From assembly GCA_964473465.1 (NCBI GenBank), contig CAYYPE010000001.1, forward strand, positions 248,001 through 312,000: a DNA stretch of 64,000 nucleotides, written 5' to 3'. This document shows, one piece after another, positions 26,005 to 35,492 of the stretch. A model generated the notes under the pieces. It did no database searches. It saw only the letters and a list, made by a program, of their open reading frames with translations, and was not told the origin of the DNA. This DNA is from CALHRB01 sp964473465. GTDB lineage: Bacteria; Bacteroidota; Ignavibacteria; Kapaibacteriales; UBA2268. Within the stretch, counting starts at the first letter, position 1; the number at the start of each line of letters is the position of its first letter. Made by a program: the position numbers and the translations under genes.

Positions 26005-26913
26005 TTATTGATTTAAAGTTTGAACGACTTTAGTAGCTATTTCAATACCAACCCTATCCTGAGCTTCATCAGTTGATGCACCAATATGAGGAGTAACAGA
26101 AACCCTTGGATGGTTAATTAATGCAGATTGAGCCTCAGTAGGAGGTTCGTTTTCGAACACGTCAATGCCAGCATATCTGACAGTGCCATTATTGAGTGCC
26201 TCGAGTAAATCTTTTTCGGAAACAACACCACCACGAGCACAATTAATAATGACAACGCCTTTTTTGACTTTTGCAAATTCAGGAGCTCCAAGAGCCGGCG
26301 GCTCACCTTTGATTTTCGGAAGATGAAGAGAAATAAAATCTGAAACTGCTAAAAGCTCATCTTTGCTGATTAATTTGACATCAAGATCAATTTCTTTGAC
26401 GAATGGATCATAGGCAACAACCATCATACCGAGTCCGATGGCTCTTTTTGCAGTTTCTTTTCCTATGTTTCCAATTCCGATTAATCCGAGTGTTTTACCG
26501 GTTAGTTCCATACCGTGAGCGTATTCTTTTTTGGGCCATTTCCCTGCTCGCATTTCGATATTACTGATGTTGATGAATCTGCAAACTGCAAACATGTGAG
26601 CAATAGCAAGCTCAGCAACAGAAATTGAAGAAGCCCCGGGCGTGTTAAGGACGGGGATACCCTTTTCTTTGGCATAAGCAACATCAATATTATCGAGACC
26701 AACCCCGCCACGTGCAATAGCTTTAAGATTAACGCCTGCATCAATTACTTCTCTTGTAACTTTTGTGGCAGAGCGAACGATGATTGCGTCATAATCTTTG
26801 ATTTTTGTTAAAAGTTCTTCAGGTGTAAATTTAATAATGTCAACCTGAAAACCGGCTTGTTCAAGAATGATTTTTCCTGAATCTTCGATACCATCACTAA
26901 CTAAGACTCTCAT
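26005..26913 (-). CDS. serA: D-3-phosphoglycerate dehydrogenase
   Basis: First committed step of serine synthesis: oxidises 3-phosphoglycerate to 3-phosphohydroxypyruvate with NAD+. About 302 residues, the short form without a C-terminal ACT or ASB regulatory domain, so feedback by serine through ACT is not expected. Motifs: GVGLDNIDV, the NAD loop GIGNIGKETAKRA (about residue 150), NCARGGVV with the catalytic Arg, and HIGASTDEAQ with the catalytic His. The ATG at 26913 has an AAGGAG six bases upstream, fixing the start; the upstream in-frame extension is rejected. Confidence 0.93.
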   Translation of the reverse strand: MRVLVSDGIEDSGKIILEQAGFQVDIIKFTPEELLTKIKDYDAIIVRSATKVTREVIDAGVNLKAIARGGVGLDNIDVAYAKEKGIPVLNTPGASSISVAELAIAHMFAVCRFINISNIEMRAGKWPKKEYAHGMELTGKTLGLIGIGNIGKETAKRAIGLGMMVVAYDPFVKEIDLDVKLISKDELLAVSDFISLHLPKIKGEPPALGAPEFAKVKKGVVIINCARGGVVSEKDLLEALNNGTVRYAGIDVFENEPPTEAQSALINHPRVSVTPHIGASTDEAQDRVGIEIATKVVQTLNQ

Positions 26914-27151
26914 TTTATCTCCTTGTAAAAATTTAATATACAAATGATATTTTCGTAAATTCAAAAATAAGTAATAAAGTAAAACTCAAAAATTAATTTA
27001 TTTTCAGGAAACTAATAGTAATTAATATAGTTAAATATATTAAGACAGAATAGAGAATTCTGTTTTTTAAAATAAAAAATATAACTATATTAAAATTTAA
27101 TAAATGTATTTTGTGTGAATTATTTAGAGATTATTATTTAACAGGATTGAT

Positions 27152-28114
27152 ATGAAAAAAGAAATCAAGAAACTTTTGGTAACAGGTTCATCGGGGCAAA
27201 TTGGTTCGGAATTATTACCTGTCCTAAGAAATAAGTATGGTGACAAAAATGTTATAGCTACTGATTTAAAAATTCCGTCAGATAATAAGTTATATGAAGC
27301 AGGACCATTCCATTTACTTGATGTAAGAAATTATGAAACACTTGAGAGCATTATTAAAAATTATGAAATTGACACGATTATTCATCTTGCAGCAATACTC
27401 TCTGGAATTGGCGAGGATATCCCGGAAACATGCTGGAACATCAATATGGGAGGGACAACTAATGTGCTGAATCTTGCAGTTAAATATGAAATGGCAAGGG
27501 TTTTCATACCAAGTTCAATAGCAGTCTGGGGACCGGGAATGCCAAGCAAAGCACCTCAGGACTCAATTCTTCAACCAACGACTATGTATGGTGTAACCAA
27601 AGTAGCAGGGGAATTAATTGGTGATTATTATATCAGGCGATTCGGACTTGACGTGCGAGGAGTCAGATATCCGGGTATTATTTCATCGGTAACTCCACCG
27701 GGAGGCGGAACAACTGATTATGCAGTGGCAATTTACTATGATGCAATTAAATACAGCAAGTTTAAATGTTTCGTCAAAGAGGAAACTACCCTGCCAATGA
27801 TGTATATGCCTGATTGCATCAAGGCTGTTCTTGATTTATTAGATGCTCCATTCGAAAAATTAAAACATCATACTAACTTTAATGTTGGATCAATGAGCTT
27901 TAATGTGAAGGAGTTAGTTGAATCAATAAGAAAGTATAAACCGGACTTCGAAATCATTTATGAACCAGATTTTCATCAGGGAATAGCTGATTCGTGGCCA
28001 GATGATGTTGACGACAGTGCAGCCCGTGAGGAATGGGGGTGGAAACCTGACTGGGATCTTGATTCAATGACTAAAGATATGCTGGAAAAACTGGAATCGA
28101 AATTACTAAAATAA
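27152..28114 (+). CDS. L-threonine 3-dehydrogenase, short-chain (SDR) type
   Basis: A 320-residue extended SDR. It has the NAD-binding GSSGQIG (residues about 12-18), the catalytic Tyr146 and Lys150 in YGVTK, and the features that separate this threonine dehydrogenase group from UDP-sugar epimerases: PPGGGTTDYAV (about residue 187), LPMMYMPDC and DFHQGIADSWP. It oxidises L-threonine to 2-amino-3-oxobutyrate, which normally passes to glycine C-acetyltransferase (Kbl); no kbl lies in the window. Divergent from serA across 238 AT-rich bases. Confidence 0.92.
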   Translation: MKKEIKKLLVTGSSGQIGSELLPVLRNKYGDKNVIATDLKIPSDNKLYEAGPFHLLDVRNYETLESIIKNYEIDTIIHLAAILSGIGEDIPETCWNINMGGTTNVLNLAVKYEMARVFIPSSIAVWGPGMPSKAPQDSILQPTTMYGVTKVAGELIGDYYIRRFGLDVRGVRYPGIISSVTPPGGGTTDYAVAIYYDAIKYSKFKCFVKEETTLPMMYMPDCIKAVLDLLDAPFEKLKHHTNFNVGSMSFNVKELVESIRKYKPDFEIIYEPDFHQGIADSWPDDVDDSAAREEWGWKPDWDLDSMTKDMLEKLESKLLK

Positions 28115-28162
28115 TTTTACTAAATTAGAATTGTTATTTTTATCAATTAACAATTTTATTTA

Positions 28163-29011
28163 ATGAGGAAATACTTAATTCTTGGCTCTAAAGGTCAATT
28201 AGGGAAGGAATTTGTCCGATTTTTTCAAAAAATTGAAGCAAATTATCAGGCTTTTGATATAGATGAGATTGATATTTCTGACAAAGATAAATTATATGAG
28301 TTATGTCAGTCTTATAAACCTGATTTTATTATAAATTGTGCCGCTTATAACCTTGTTGATAATGCAGAGAGCGATCCCGATTCAGCCTACAAATCAAATA
28401 CTTATGGAGTGCAGAACCTTGCTGAAATTTCCAGTGGAACGAAATCTTTTCTGATCCATTATGGGACAGATTACGTTTTTGATGGCAAAAAGGAGACTGG
28501 ATTATATACAGAAGAAGATATGGCTAATCCATTGAGTGTTTATGCAAAAAGCAAGTATGAAGGTGAATTGAAAGTAAAGGAAAACACTGACAATTATTTA
28601 ATATTGAGGCTTAGCTGGGTTTTTGGGGATGGTCAACAAAATTTTATTTATAAGCTTCTTCTATGGGCTGAAAAAAATGAGTATCTGAAAATAGCTTTTG
28701 ACGAGGTTTCTGTTCCCACTTATACCCGTTCAATTGTCGAAACAACATTAAAAGCTTTAAATAGTGGTCTTAAGGGATTGTTTCATCTAACGAATTCGGG
28801 TTATGCATCAAGATACGAATGGGCAAAATATGTGCTGAAAAAAATGAACAAGAAAAATATTCTTTACCCAGTATCCAAAGAATTTTTTAATCTACCTGCA
28901 AAAAGACCCGGCTTTTCAGCAATGAGCAATGTTCTGATTTCAAAAAGTTTAGAAATCGAAATTCCATCATGGGAAGAATCTGTCGATGATTATCTAAGCA
29001 AATATTTATAA
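28163..29011 (+). CDS. rmlD: dTDP-4-dehydrorhamnose reductase
   Basis: A 282-residue SDR that reduces dTDP-4-keto-L-rhamnose to dTDP-L-rhamnose. Motifs: GSKGQLGKEF (NADPH loop), INCAAYNLVDNAE, HYGTDYVFDG, the catalytic Tyr127/Lys131 in YAKSKYEGE, and RLSWVFG. In place of the frequent T in the AAYTxVD motif it has N. rmlA, rmlB and rmlC are not adjacent. It is followed 10 bases later by a glycosyltransferase, so a small polysaccharide-related operon is likely. Confidence 0.88.
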   Translation: MRKYLILGSKGQLGKEFVRFFQKIEANYQAFDIDEIDISDKDKLYELCQSYKPDFIINCAAYNLVDNAESDPDSAYKSNTYGVQNLAEISSGTKSFLIHYGTDYVFDGKKETGLYTEEDMANPLSVYAKSKYEGELKVKENTDNYLILRLSWVFGDGQQNFIYKLLLWAEKNEYLKIAFDEVSVPTYTRSIVETTLKALNSGLKGLFHLTNSGYASRYEWAKYVLKKMNKKNILYPVSKEFFNLPAKRPGFSAMSNVLISKSLEIEIPSWEESVDDYLSKYL

Positions 29012-29021
29012 CTAAGATATA

Positions 29022-29744
29022 ATGAAGGTATTAATAATAGTTCCGGCTTTCAATGAAGCTATTATTATCAAATCGGTTCTTGAATCAATAATCAAAGAGA
29101 ACCCAGAATGGGATATTATTGTTATAAATGATGGTTCTTCGGATGAGACAGGGGAAATTGCATCAGAATTAAAAACGGTGAAGGTAATTAACTTGCCCTG
29201 CAATCTCGGTATTGGTGGTGCTGTCGAAACTGGTTTTAAATATGCTTTAATTCGTAATTATGATTTAGCAGTTCAATTTGATGGAGACGGACAGCATAAG
29301 GCAAGTGAAATAAAGAAAATAATTGAACCTCTAATTGCTAATGAAGCAGATGTTGTAATTGGTTCGAGATTTCTTTTAAAAAGTTCTAATTGGAAGCCAA
29401 AATTTTCAAGAAGAATGGGTATAAAAATATTTTCACTTGTAAATTCAATATTGATAGGGCAAAAAATAACAGACAATACATCTGGTTTCAGGGCTTACAA
29501 CAAAAGAGCAATTGAATTTCTTGCCCGTGATAATTATCCTACTGATTACCCCGAACCCGAAGCAATAATACTTCTGGGAAGAAATGGATTTAAAATCATG
29601 GAAGTTTTTGTAGAAATGCAGGAGAGGACAGAGGGAAAAAGCTCAATTTCAGGTTTGAAACAACTATATTATATGTTTAAAGTATTGCTTTCCATTCTTG
29701 TTAGTTCAATAAGGGCACCTCAAATAAAAAAAAATAAATTATGA
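29022..29744 (+). CDS. family 2 glycosyltransferase (dolichyl-phosphate mannosyltransferase-like)
   Basis: A 240-residue GT2 enzyme without a multi-helix membrane domain. It has IVPAFNE at the start, NDGSSDET (about residue 40), NLGIGGAVETGFKYA, FDGDGQH as the metal-binding DxD site (about residue 88), VIGSRFLLKSS and the acceptor-side SGFRAYNKRAIEF. This set is typical of the DPM1/polyprenyl-phosphate sugar transferase group. It probably works with rmlD upstream in surface glycan building. A 57-base gap separates it from the large T9SS gene. Confidence 0.85.
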   Translation: MKVLIIVPAFNEAIIIKSVLESIIKENPEWDIIVINDGSSDETGEIASELKTVKVINLPCNLGIGGAVETGFKYALIRNYDLAVQFDGDGQHKASEIKKIIEPLIANEADVVIGSRFLLKSSNWKPKFSRRMGIKIFSLVNSILIGQKITDNTSGFRAYNKRAIEFLARDNYPTDYPEPEAIILLGRNGFKIMEVFVEMQERTEGKSSISGLKQLYYMFKVLLSILVSSIRAPQIKKNKL

Positions 29745-29801
29745 AAGTAACTTTTCTTTGACTTAAATCGTCTTAGGAAAAGTAAATTTTTTGGAAAGTA
29801 T

Positions 29802-32800
29802 ATGTTTATTAATATATTGAGGTTACTGCCTCTTTTTTTATTTATAATCCTTAGTAATTCAAATTCTCAGATTAAGTTGGAGGCATACAAGTTCAACAAT
29901 TCTGCAGTTGTTGATACAAGTGAATTTCCAACATTGGAAATAAAGATAAAAGCTATAAAAAACAACAGCCAGTTCATTTTTGATAAAAATAATATTTTAC
30001 TTATAGAAAATGTAAATTCTATAAGCCCTGAGTCGGTCTCGCCCCCAGATAACAATCAATTTCAAACAGTAAGATGGAAAACAAAAATCAATGGACCAAG
30101 TTCTTTAACTCCTCACAGACTAACTGTTTTCGTGTTTTCTGGTTCAGATTTAGGAACATTGTCAACAAGTTTTTATAAATCTTATCTTTCAGTAATAAGC
30201 ATTACCAATAGCAAGGACAGATTCGAACCCGATATGTATTTCGGGAATTTAAAAAGAGGTGAGGATACAACAAGAGGAATAATAGTTAATGCACCAATTG
30301 CAAATGTAGTTAACAATAGAGAGATACCTGTTAAAATTGATTCTATCAAGACTCATTCAAAATATTTTACTTATGAATGGTATGGTTCTTCGATTGACAG
30401 CACAAGACCACCGAAGCAACTAATTTCACCATTTTATTACAGGGCGGCAATCAATTTCAAACCAGAGGATACAACATATTATCGTGATAAATTCACAGTT
30501 TATTTTGATGGAGGGCGAAAGGAAGAAATCAACCTGATTGGGAATCAATTTATAATACCTCGAAATACAGTTTTACAATTAATCAAGCCAAACGGGGGGG
30601 AAATAATACTACCCTGTCAACAATACGAGATTAAGTGGAAGGGTGCAGTGAAAGGCATTCCGACGTCAATATTTTTGAGTATTGATAATGGTTCATCTTG
30701 GGAACAGATTGCCTCAACATCTGATAGCGTTTTTCTTTGGCAGGTGCCTGATTTACCAACGAATAGGGCATTAATCAAAGTTAAGCAGGAGTTTACAAAC
30801 ACTACTACTAAAACGCTAAAAGAAGATGATATCCCCGTCAGAAAAATTGCATACAGAAGCGACGGGGGTAGAGTGATATCGCTTAATGATGCCGGTTTTC
30901 TTAAAGAGTGGGACTTACAAACCGGAACTTCTACTGCAACAAAGATAGTAACTCAAATTCCATACCCCACCGAACGAATAAAACCACTCGGTATTGATTA
31001 TTTTGATAACGACACGAAAATTTATGTTGTTTACCGAAAAGAAAGCTATTTCGGAGATCCTTCGCAGGATTCAATAGCTTTTTTCAAAATTGAGGAAAAT
31101 CAACCTTACCTTAAATTGGAAATACCTCAAAATTTCGCTGTCAGGAAAGCTGTTTTGGATGCAGGAAGAAAAAGAATTGCATTAGTGCCGCAGACAGGGA
31201 TGTATATTTTATTACTATCAGTAGATGATGGCTCAATCATAAGGAAATTAACTTTCGATAAACCAGTTGGAACATTTACTTTCAACAAAGTGCTTGATGA
31301 ATCAGCTGTAGCTCTACTGAATGGGGAGGTTCAAATATTAAGGAATGAGGATTTTTCAGTGAAGGATAAATTGTTTTTCGATGATTTACCATTGATTTAT
31401 GAACTTGGGTTATCTCCAGACGGCGAGATGCTTGCAATAGGATGCTCTGCACCTTTATCGGTAGGAACAAACACAAACAGAAACGAAATACATGTTGTAA
31501 ATATCAAAAATAAGCTAATTATCCGAACAGGTAGGAAATCGGCAAGTGATCCTGTTGCTTTGGAATTTGGACCGACATCGGCACATTTAATAGTAGGTTC
31601 AGCGGCACAACCACAAATTGCATTTTGGGATTTACCCGGCGACGAATTTATTGGTAGTATGAGCGGAAATGATAATATACTGACAGACTTTAAATTTTCG
31701 CCTGACGGACATTCAATTGCTACGTCAGCGGCTTCTGGGGAAAATTTAAATATCCGATTTTTTACTTATCCAGAAGAAGACCAATCAAATGGAAATTTCA
31801 GAATCGTTCGACCAGAATTTATTTACAAGGATATAACACTCGAACCGGCTTATCTTGCATCGGATAATGAAAGGATAATGAAAGGTGTGATTTGCAACAC
31901 CGGCGAGGTTCCGCTTGGTTTAGATAATTCATGGCTTGTTTCCGGGAAACATTTTAGAATGAAGAAAACAATTACACCAAATACAATTTATCCCGGCGAA
32001 TGTCTCGATGTTGAGTTTTACTATCATCCGCTTGATACTGGTAAGCTCATTGATACATTGGTCATTACAACTTGCACAAAATGGTTCTTCTTAAAAATCG
32101 AAAGTATCGGGTTGAAGAGAAATATAACATTTTTAAATAATATGTTTGATTTTGGGGAGATATGTGTTGGCGATACAAACACACGAATTATTGATTTGTT
32201 CAGAAATGACGACCCGGTGCCACTTAAGGTAAATTTTATCGCAATAGATGATAAGATAAATGCTTCTTTCAGAATAATTTCGATGGCAAAGGATACATTA
32301 TTACAGCCGGGAGAAATATTTAAAGCAGAAATTAAATTCCATCCAGCTGAGTTTGGTGAGATTTACAGAAATGTTTTTGTTTTCCATTCTGATCAAACCT
32401 TTATGACTTCTAACACATCATTTCACGGCAGGGGATTAGGAACCGTATTTGAATTCAGCCATCCGAATCTGGTGTTTATACCTGAAATTGGCATTCGTAA
32501 GATAAAGATAATTAATAATTCCAAAAATCAGACAACTATTATCAATGCAGTCTTTTCACAGGTGGGATTTTACCGGATTTTGACACAATTACCATTAAAT
32601 ATAGCTGCCGGGGGAGAAGCAGAAATTGAAATTGAAACTGTAAAATTATCACAATCGCCGGTGTCATTAAATTTTGAAGCTATACCCTGTAATTCATTAA
32701 GCTCCATTTCTATTGAAGCATTTTCAGGAATTTCTGAATTGACTATACCAAAGATCGAGGCGGACCCTAAGGGAAGAGCCACTATTCCAATCAATTTTAC

Positions 32801-33419
32801 AAATTCTGAAAACAGGCAATACAACGGTTTAAGATTTTTTGAAGCTGAAATAACAATAAATCCAAGATTATTTCTGCCAGATACGGTTAAAAGTGATTAT
32901 GGCACAGCAAAATTAACAAGAAATGAGATTGTTGAGGGTAAAAGAATCATTGGAGTCAAGGTAGAGGGGGATTTTCCCGTTAATGGCAAAGTAGCGGAAA
33001 TTTCGGGCTATGCAGGATTGGGGGAAACCGACACATCGTCTATTGAATTTGTCCCAAATGGAAAATTCTGGGGTGTTTCTGTTCAAACCAAATTAAAAAA
33101 TGGTTTTTTCCAATTGATAAATCTCTGTGAAGGAAGATATATTTTGCAGAATGAGGATATAATAAGGGGTCTGACAATTATTCCTAACCCGGTCGCTAAT
33201 GATTTCATTTTAGAATTCGAAAGCATCGAAAGCGGAATAGCTACAGTAGAAATATTTAATAATTCTGGCTCTTTAGTTCTCAGACAAACAAATATCGAGG
33301 TGAGCAGAGGTCAAAATAAGGTCAATATAGATGCTTCTATAATCAATTCGGGTTCTTACAAGCTTGTCGTAAAAATCAGATCTTCCTTTTCGGTAAAAGA
33401 ATTACTCATAATCAGATAA
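29802..33419 (+). CDS. large secreted T9SS cargo with Ig-like, WD40-like propeller and choice-of-anchor domains
   Basis: A 1205-residue secreted protein. Residues 1-22 form a signal peptide (LLPLFLFIILSNSNS). About 265-330 is a PNGGE-type Ig-like module; 343-655 contains WD40-like repeats (SDGGRVISL, SPDGEMLAIG, SPDGHSIATS). About 690-980 are two or three ASH/choice-of-anchor domains (FDFGEICVGDTNTR; VKFHP-like IKFHPAEFG). The last 85 residues are a T9SS type A sorting domain beginning IIPNP and ending GSYKLVVKI. Expected on the cell surface after T9SS export. Its stop is seven bases from an OmpA-type gene, implying a joint function. Ligand unknown. Confidence 0.85.
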   Translation: MFINILRLLPLFLFIILSNSNSQIKLEAYKFNNSAVVDTSEFPTLEIKIKAIKNNSQFIFDKNNILLIENVNSISPESVSPPDNNQFQTVRWKTKINGPSSLTPHRLTVFVFSGSDLGTLSTSFYKSYLSVISITNSKDRFEPDMYFGNLKRGEDTTRGIIVNAPIANVVNNREIPVKIDSIKTHSKYFTYEWYGSSIDSTRPPKQLISPFYYRAAINFKPEDTTYYRDKFTVYFDGGRKEEINLIGNQFIIPRNTVLQLIKPNGGEIILPCQQYEIKWKGAVKGIPTSIFLSIDNGSSWEQIASTSDSVFLWQVPDLPTNRALIKVKQEFTNTTTKTLKEDDIPVRKIAYRSDGGRVISLNDAGFLKEWDLQTGTSTATKIVTQIPYPTERIKPLGIDYFDNDTKIYVVYRKESYFGDPSQDSIAFFKIEENQPYLKLEIPQNFAVRKAVLDAGRKRIALVPQTGMYILLLSVDDGSIIRKLTFDKPVGTFTFNKVLDESAVALLNGEVQILRNEDFSVKDKLFFDDLPLIYELGLSPDGEMLAIGCSAPLSVGTNTNRNEIHVVNIKNKLIIRTGRKSASDPVALEFGPTSAHLIVGSAAQPQIAFWDLPGDEFIGSMSGNDNILTDFKFSPDGHSIATSAASGENLNIRFFTYPEEDQSNGNFRIVRPEFIYKDITLEPAYLASDNERIMKGVICNTGEVPLGLDNSWLVSGKHFRMKKTITPNTIYPGECLDVEFYYHPLDTGKLIDTLVITTCTKWFFLKIESIGLKRNITFLNNMFDFGEICVGDTNTRIIDLFRNDDPVPLKVNFIAIDDKINASFRIISMAKDTLLQPGEIFKAEIKFHPAEFGEIYRNVFVFHSDQTFMTSNTSFHGRGLGTVFEFSHPNLVFIPEIGIRKIKIINNSKNQTTIINAVFSQVGFYRILTQLPLNIAAGGEAEIEIETVKLSQSPVSLNFEAIPCNSLSSISIEAFSGISELTIPKIEADPKGRATIPINFTNSENRQYNGLRFFEAEITINPRLFLPDTVKSDYGTAKLTRNEIVEGKRIIGVKVEGDFPVNGKVAEISGYAGLGETDTSSIEFVPNGKFWGVSVQTKLKNGFFQLINLCEGRYILQNEDIIRGLTIIPNPVANDFILEFESIESGIATVEIFNNSGSLVLRQTNIEVSRGQNKVNIDASIINSGSYKLVVKIRSSFSVKELLIIR

Positions 33420-33426
33420 ATATTTA

Positions 33427-35394
33427 ATGAAGTCAAAAATTATTCATCGTAAATTATTAATATTATTTTTCTTATTCTTAATCAATATTAGTTTTTTATA
33501 TCCACAGAAAAAATACTCAGGTGTGGAATTTGGCATTGGATTAGCATCAAATTTCAATTTTCACAATTCATCATTTAAAAGCTTTGAATCTTATCCAAAT
33601 TGTTGCTCAGAATTCGAATCGGGTTTTGGTATTGCATATTCTTTCAAGAGTTTTGTCAGTTATTACCCTAAGTCAATGTTTTTTGACAATCAATGGGGGA
33701 TTAACATAGGACTGTCTTATGATAAACTCGACGGGACATTAACAACCGAAGATTTCTTTGCAAATATAATAGTGGGGAATGAATTGAAGAAGGGTATATC
33801 GGAGCATAAGCTGGTAACAGGTTTGAATATGCTTTCAATTGAGCCAGAAATATTAGTTTCCATAATTGATAAAATACCATTGGATTTAGCATTAGGTTTC
33901 AGACTCGGTTTGCCTCTAAATACAAATTTTAAATATTCCGAGACACTTATTTCGCCCGAAGGAGCTTCATTTGAAAATTATTCCCGGACAAGAAACAGCA
34001 CTGAAGGGAAAATTCCAAATTTATCCCCTTTGAATTTTGCATTATCTTTGGGGGCAAATTATAAATTTTTTGAATTTTCAGATTTTAAAGTATTTTCTAA
34101 TATCAGATATTTTTATGGATTAAGTAACATAGTAAAAAATCTGGACTGGAAAGTTCATCAGTTGCAGTTGGGATTGAGCATTGCTTATAAAGTTCCAAAA
34201 GCTGAACCAGTTCCACCGAAACAGTCACCAATGCCAGATTATCCACCACCGCCAATAGCAGCGGAATCTGATGCAAGATTACTTGTGCTATCTTCGGGAG
34301 AAAAACTTGAAGATGGCGACACATTGAAAATTGATGTATGGAAAGATATTGAGATTCAATCATTTCCTTTGTTGCCAATAATATTTTTTGAAAAGAACTC
34401 TGCTATAATTCCTGAAATAATTATCAAACCACCGCATTTGAGCAAGAAATATTCATTAAACAAGGAAATTTTGAGAAATACCGTTGAAATCTTGAAAGAT
34501 TATCCTGAGACTAACATAACAATATTAGCTTCTTCGACAAGTAATGAACAAGAAGGACTTGCAAAAATGCGTTTTGAGGCTGTTGCTAATTACATTGAAC
34601 AATTTGGAATAAATAAAAGCAGAATTAATTTTATTGAAAAAGTAATAGAATCACCAAAAAACAAAATAAAAGCAAACGAAGATGAAAATTATTTTGTTCT
34701 AATTCAATTCGATTCAAATAAAATTCCAAATATTACTGAGAGGAAAGAGATAACCAAATCTATTCAGGAAATTGAACTTGAAATAAAAACGGAAAGCAAA
34801 AACCCGCAATACTTGAAAGAAATAACAGGAAAAATCTGTTTGAACGATAATTTGTTGGAGAATTTCTATTCAGACTCTCATAAATTTAAACTAACTGAAT
34901 CCAATGCTCAATTACTTCAAAACAATGGCGAATTTAAGTTACACTTAAATGCTATTTATAGCGATATTTCAGGTAATTCAAAAGTGAGTAATTTGAATTT
35001 TGTGTTGGAACCCAATTATCAGTTTGCTAATATTAATGAAAATGCGAGAGAAATGGGCACTTCTACCGAAAATTATAGTGAATTTATTCTTGGTTATTTT
35101 AATTTTAATGAATCTGATTTTTCATATATTGATGAAAGAGTGAAATTAATAGTGCTGCAAAACCTAAACAAAGGGAAGAAAATTGAAATTCTTCCATTTA
35201 CAGATAATATTGGAACACCAGAATATAATAAGTTATTAGCCTCCAAACGTTCTGAATCTGCTTTAAAATTGCTAAAAACTGACAGAAACAGGGTTAATGT
35301 TTTAATCACTGGTAAATATCCTTTCAGCAACGACACTCCTCAACAAAGGATTTATAACCGTTCGGTATTTGTCCGAATTTATGAAATGAAGTGA
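33427..35394 (+). CDS. outer-membrane protein with tandem OmpA-like domains
   Basis: A 655-residue envelope protein: signal peptide (LLILFFLFLINISFLYP), a strand-rich barrel-like region (about 30-255), a Pro-rich linker (PPKQSPMPDYPPPP, about 258-275), one OmpA-like domain (about 318-440) and a second at the C-terminus (about 545-655). The second retains Asp593 and Arg608, 15 residues apart like Asp271 and Arg286 that hold diaminopimelate in E. coli OmpA. The first has lost the Asp (SSTSNE). It likely links an outer-membrane complex to peptidoglycan and probably partners the T9SS cargo just upstream. Confidence 0.8.
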   Translation: MKSKIIHRKLLILFFLFLINISFLYPQKKYSGVEFGIGLASNFNFHNSSFKSFESYPNCCSEFESGFGIAYSFKSFVSYYPKSMFFDNQWGINIGLSYDKLDGTLTTEDFFANIIVGNELKKGISEHKLVTGLNMLSIEPEILVSIIDKIPLDLALGFRLGLPLNTNFKYSETLISPEGASFENYSRTRNSTEGKIPNLSPLNFALSLGANYKFFEFSDFKVFSNIRYFYGLSNIVKNLDWKVHQLQLGLSIAYKVPKAEPVPPKQSPMPDYPPPPIAAESDARLLVLSSGEKLEDGDTLKIDVWKDIEIQSFPLLPIIFFEKNSAIIPEIIIKPPHLSKKYSLNKEILRNTVEILKDYPETNITILASSTSNEQEGLAKMRFEAVANYIEQFGINKSRINFIEKVIESPKNKIKANEDENYFVLIQFDSNKIPNITERKEITKSIQEIELEIKTESKNPQYLKEITGKICLNDNLLENFYSDSHKFKLTESNAQLLQNNGEFKLHLNAIYSDISGNSKVSNLNFVLEPNYQFANINENAREMGTSTENYSEFILGYFNFNESDFSYIDERVKLIVLQNLNKGKKIEILPFTDNIGTPEYNKLLASKRSESALKLLKTDRNRVNVLITGKYPFSNDTPQQRIYNRSVFVRIYEMK

Positions 35395-35492
35395 GAAGTT
35401 ATTGAATAAATCAAATAAGCGAATGGATTTTCAATATTGATAAAATTCAATCGTTTTTAAGAATGTTAATATTTATAATCCTATTAAATTAA

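Noticed and set aside
27152..28114. UDP-glucose 4-epimerase for the SDR at 27.2 kb, given the nearby rmlD
   Set aside because: The PPGGGTTDYAV and IADSWP motifs fit the SDR-type threonine dehydrogenase and not sugar epimerases.
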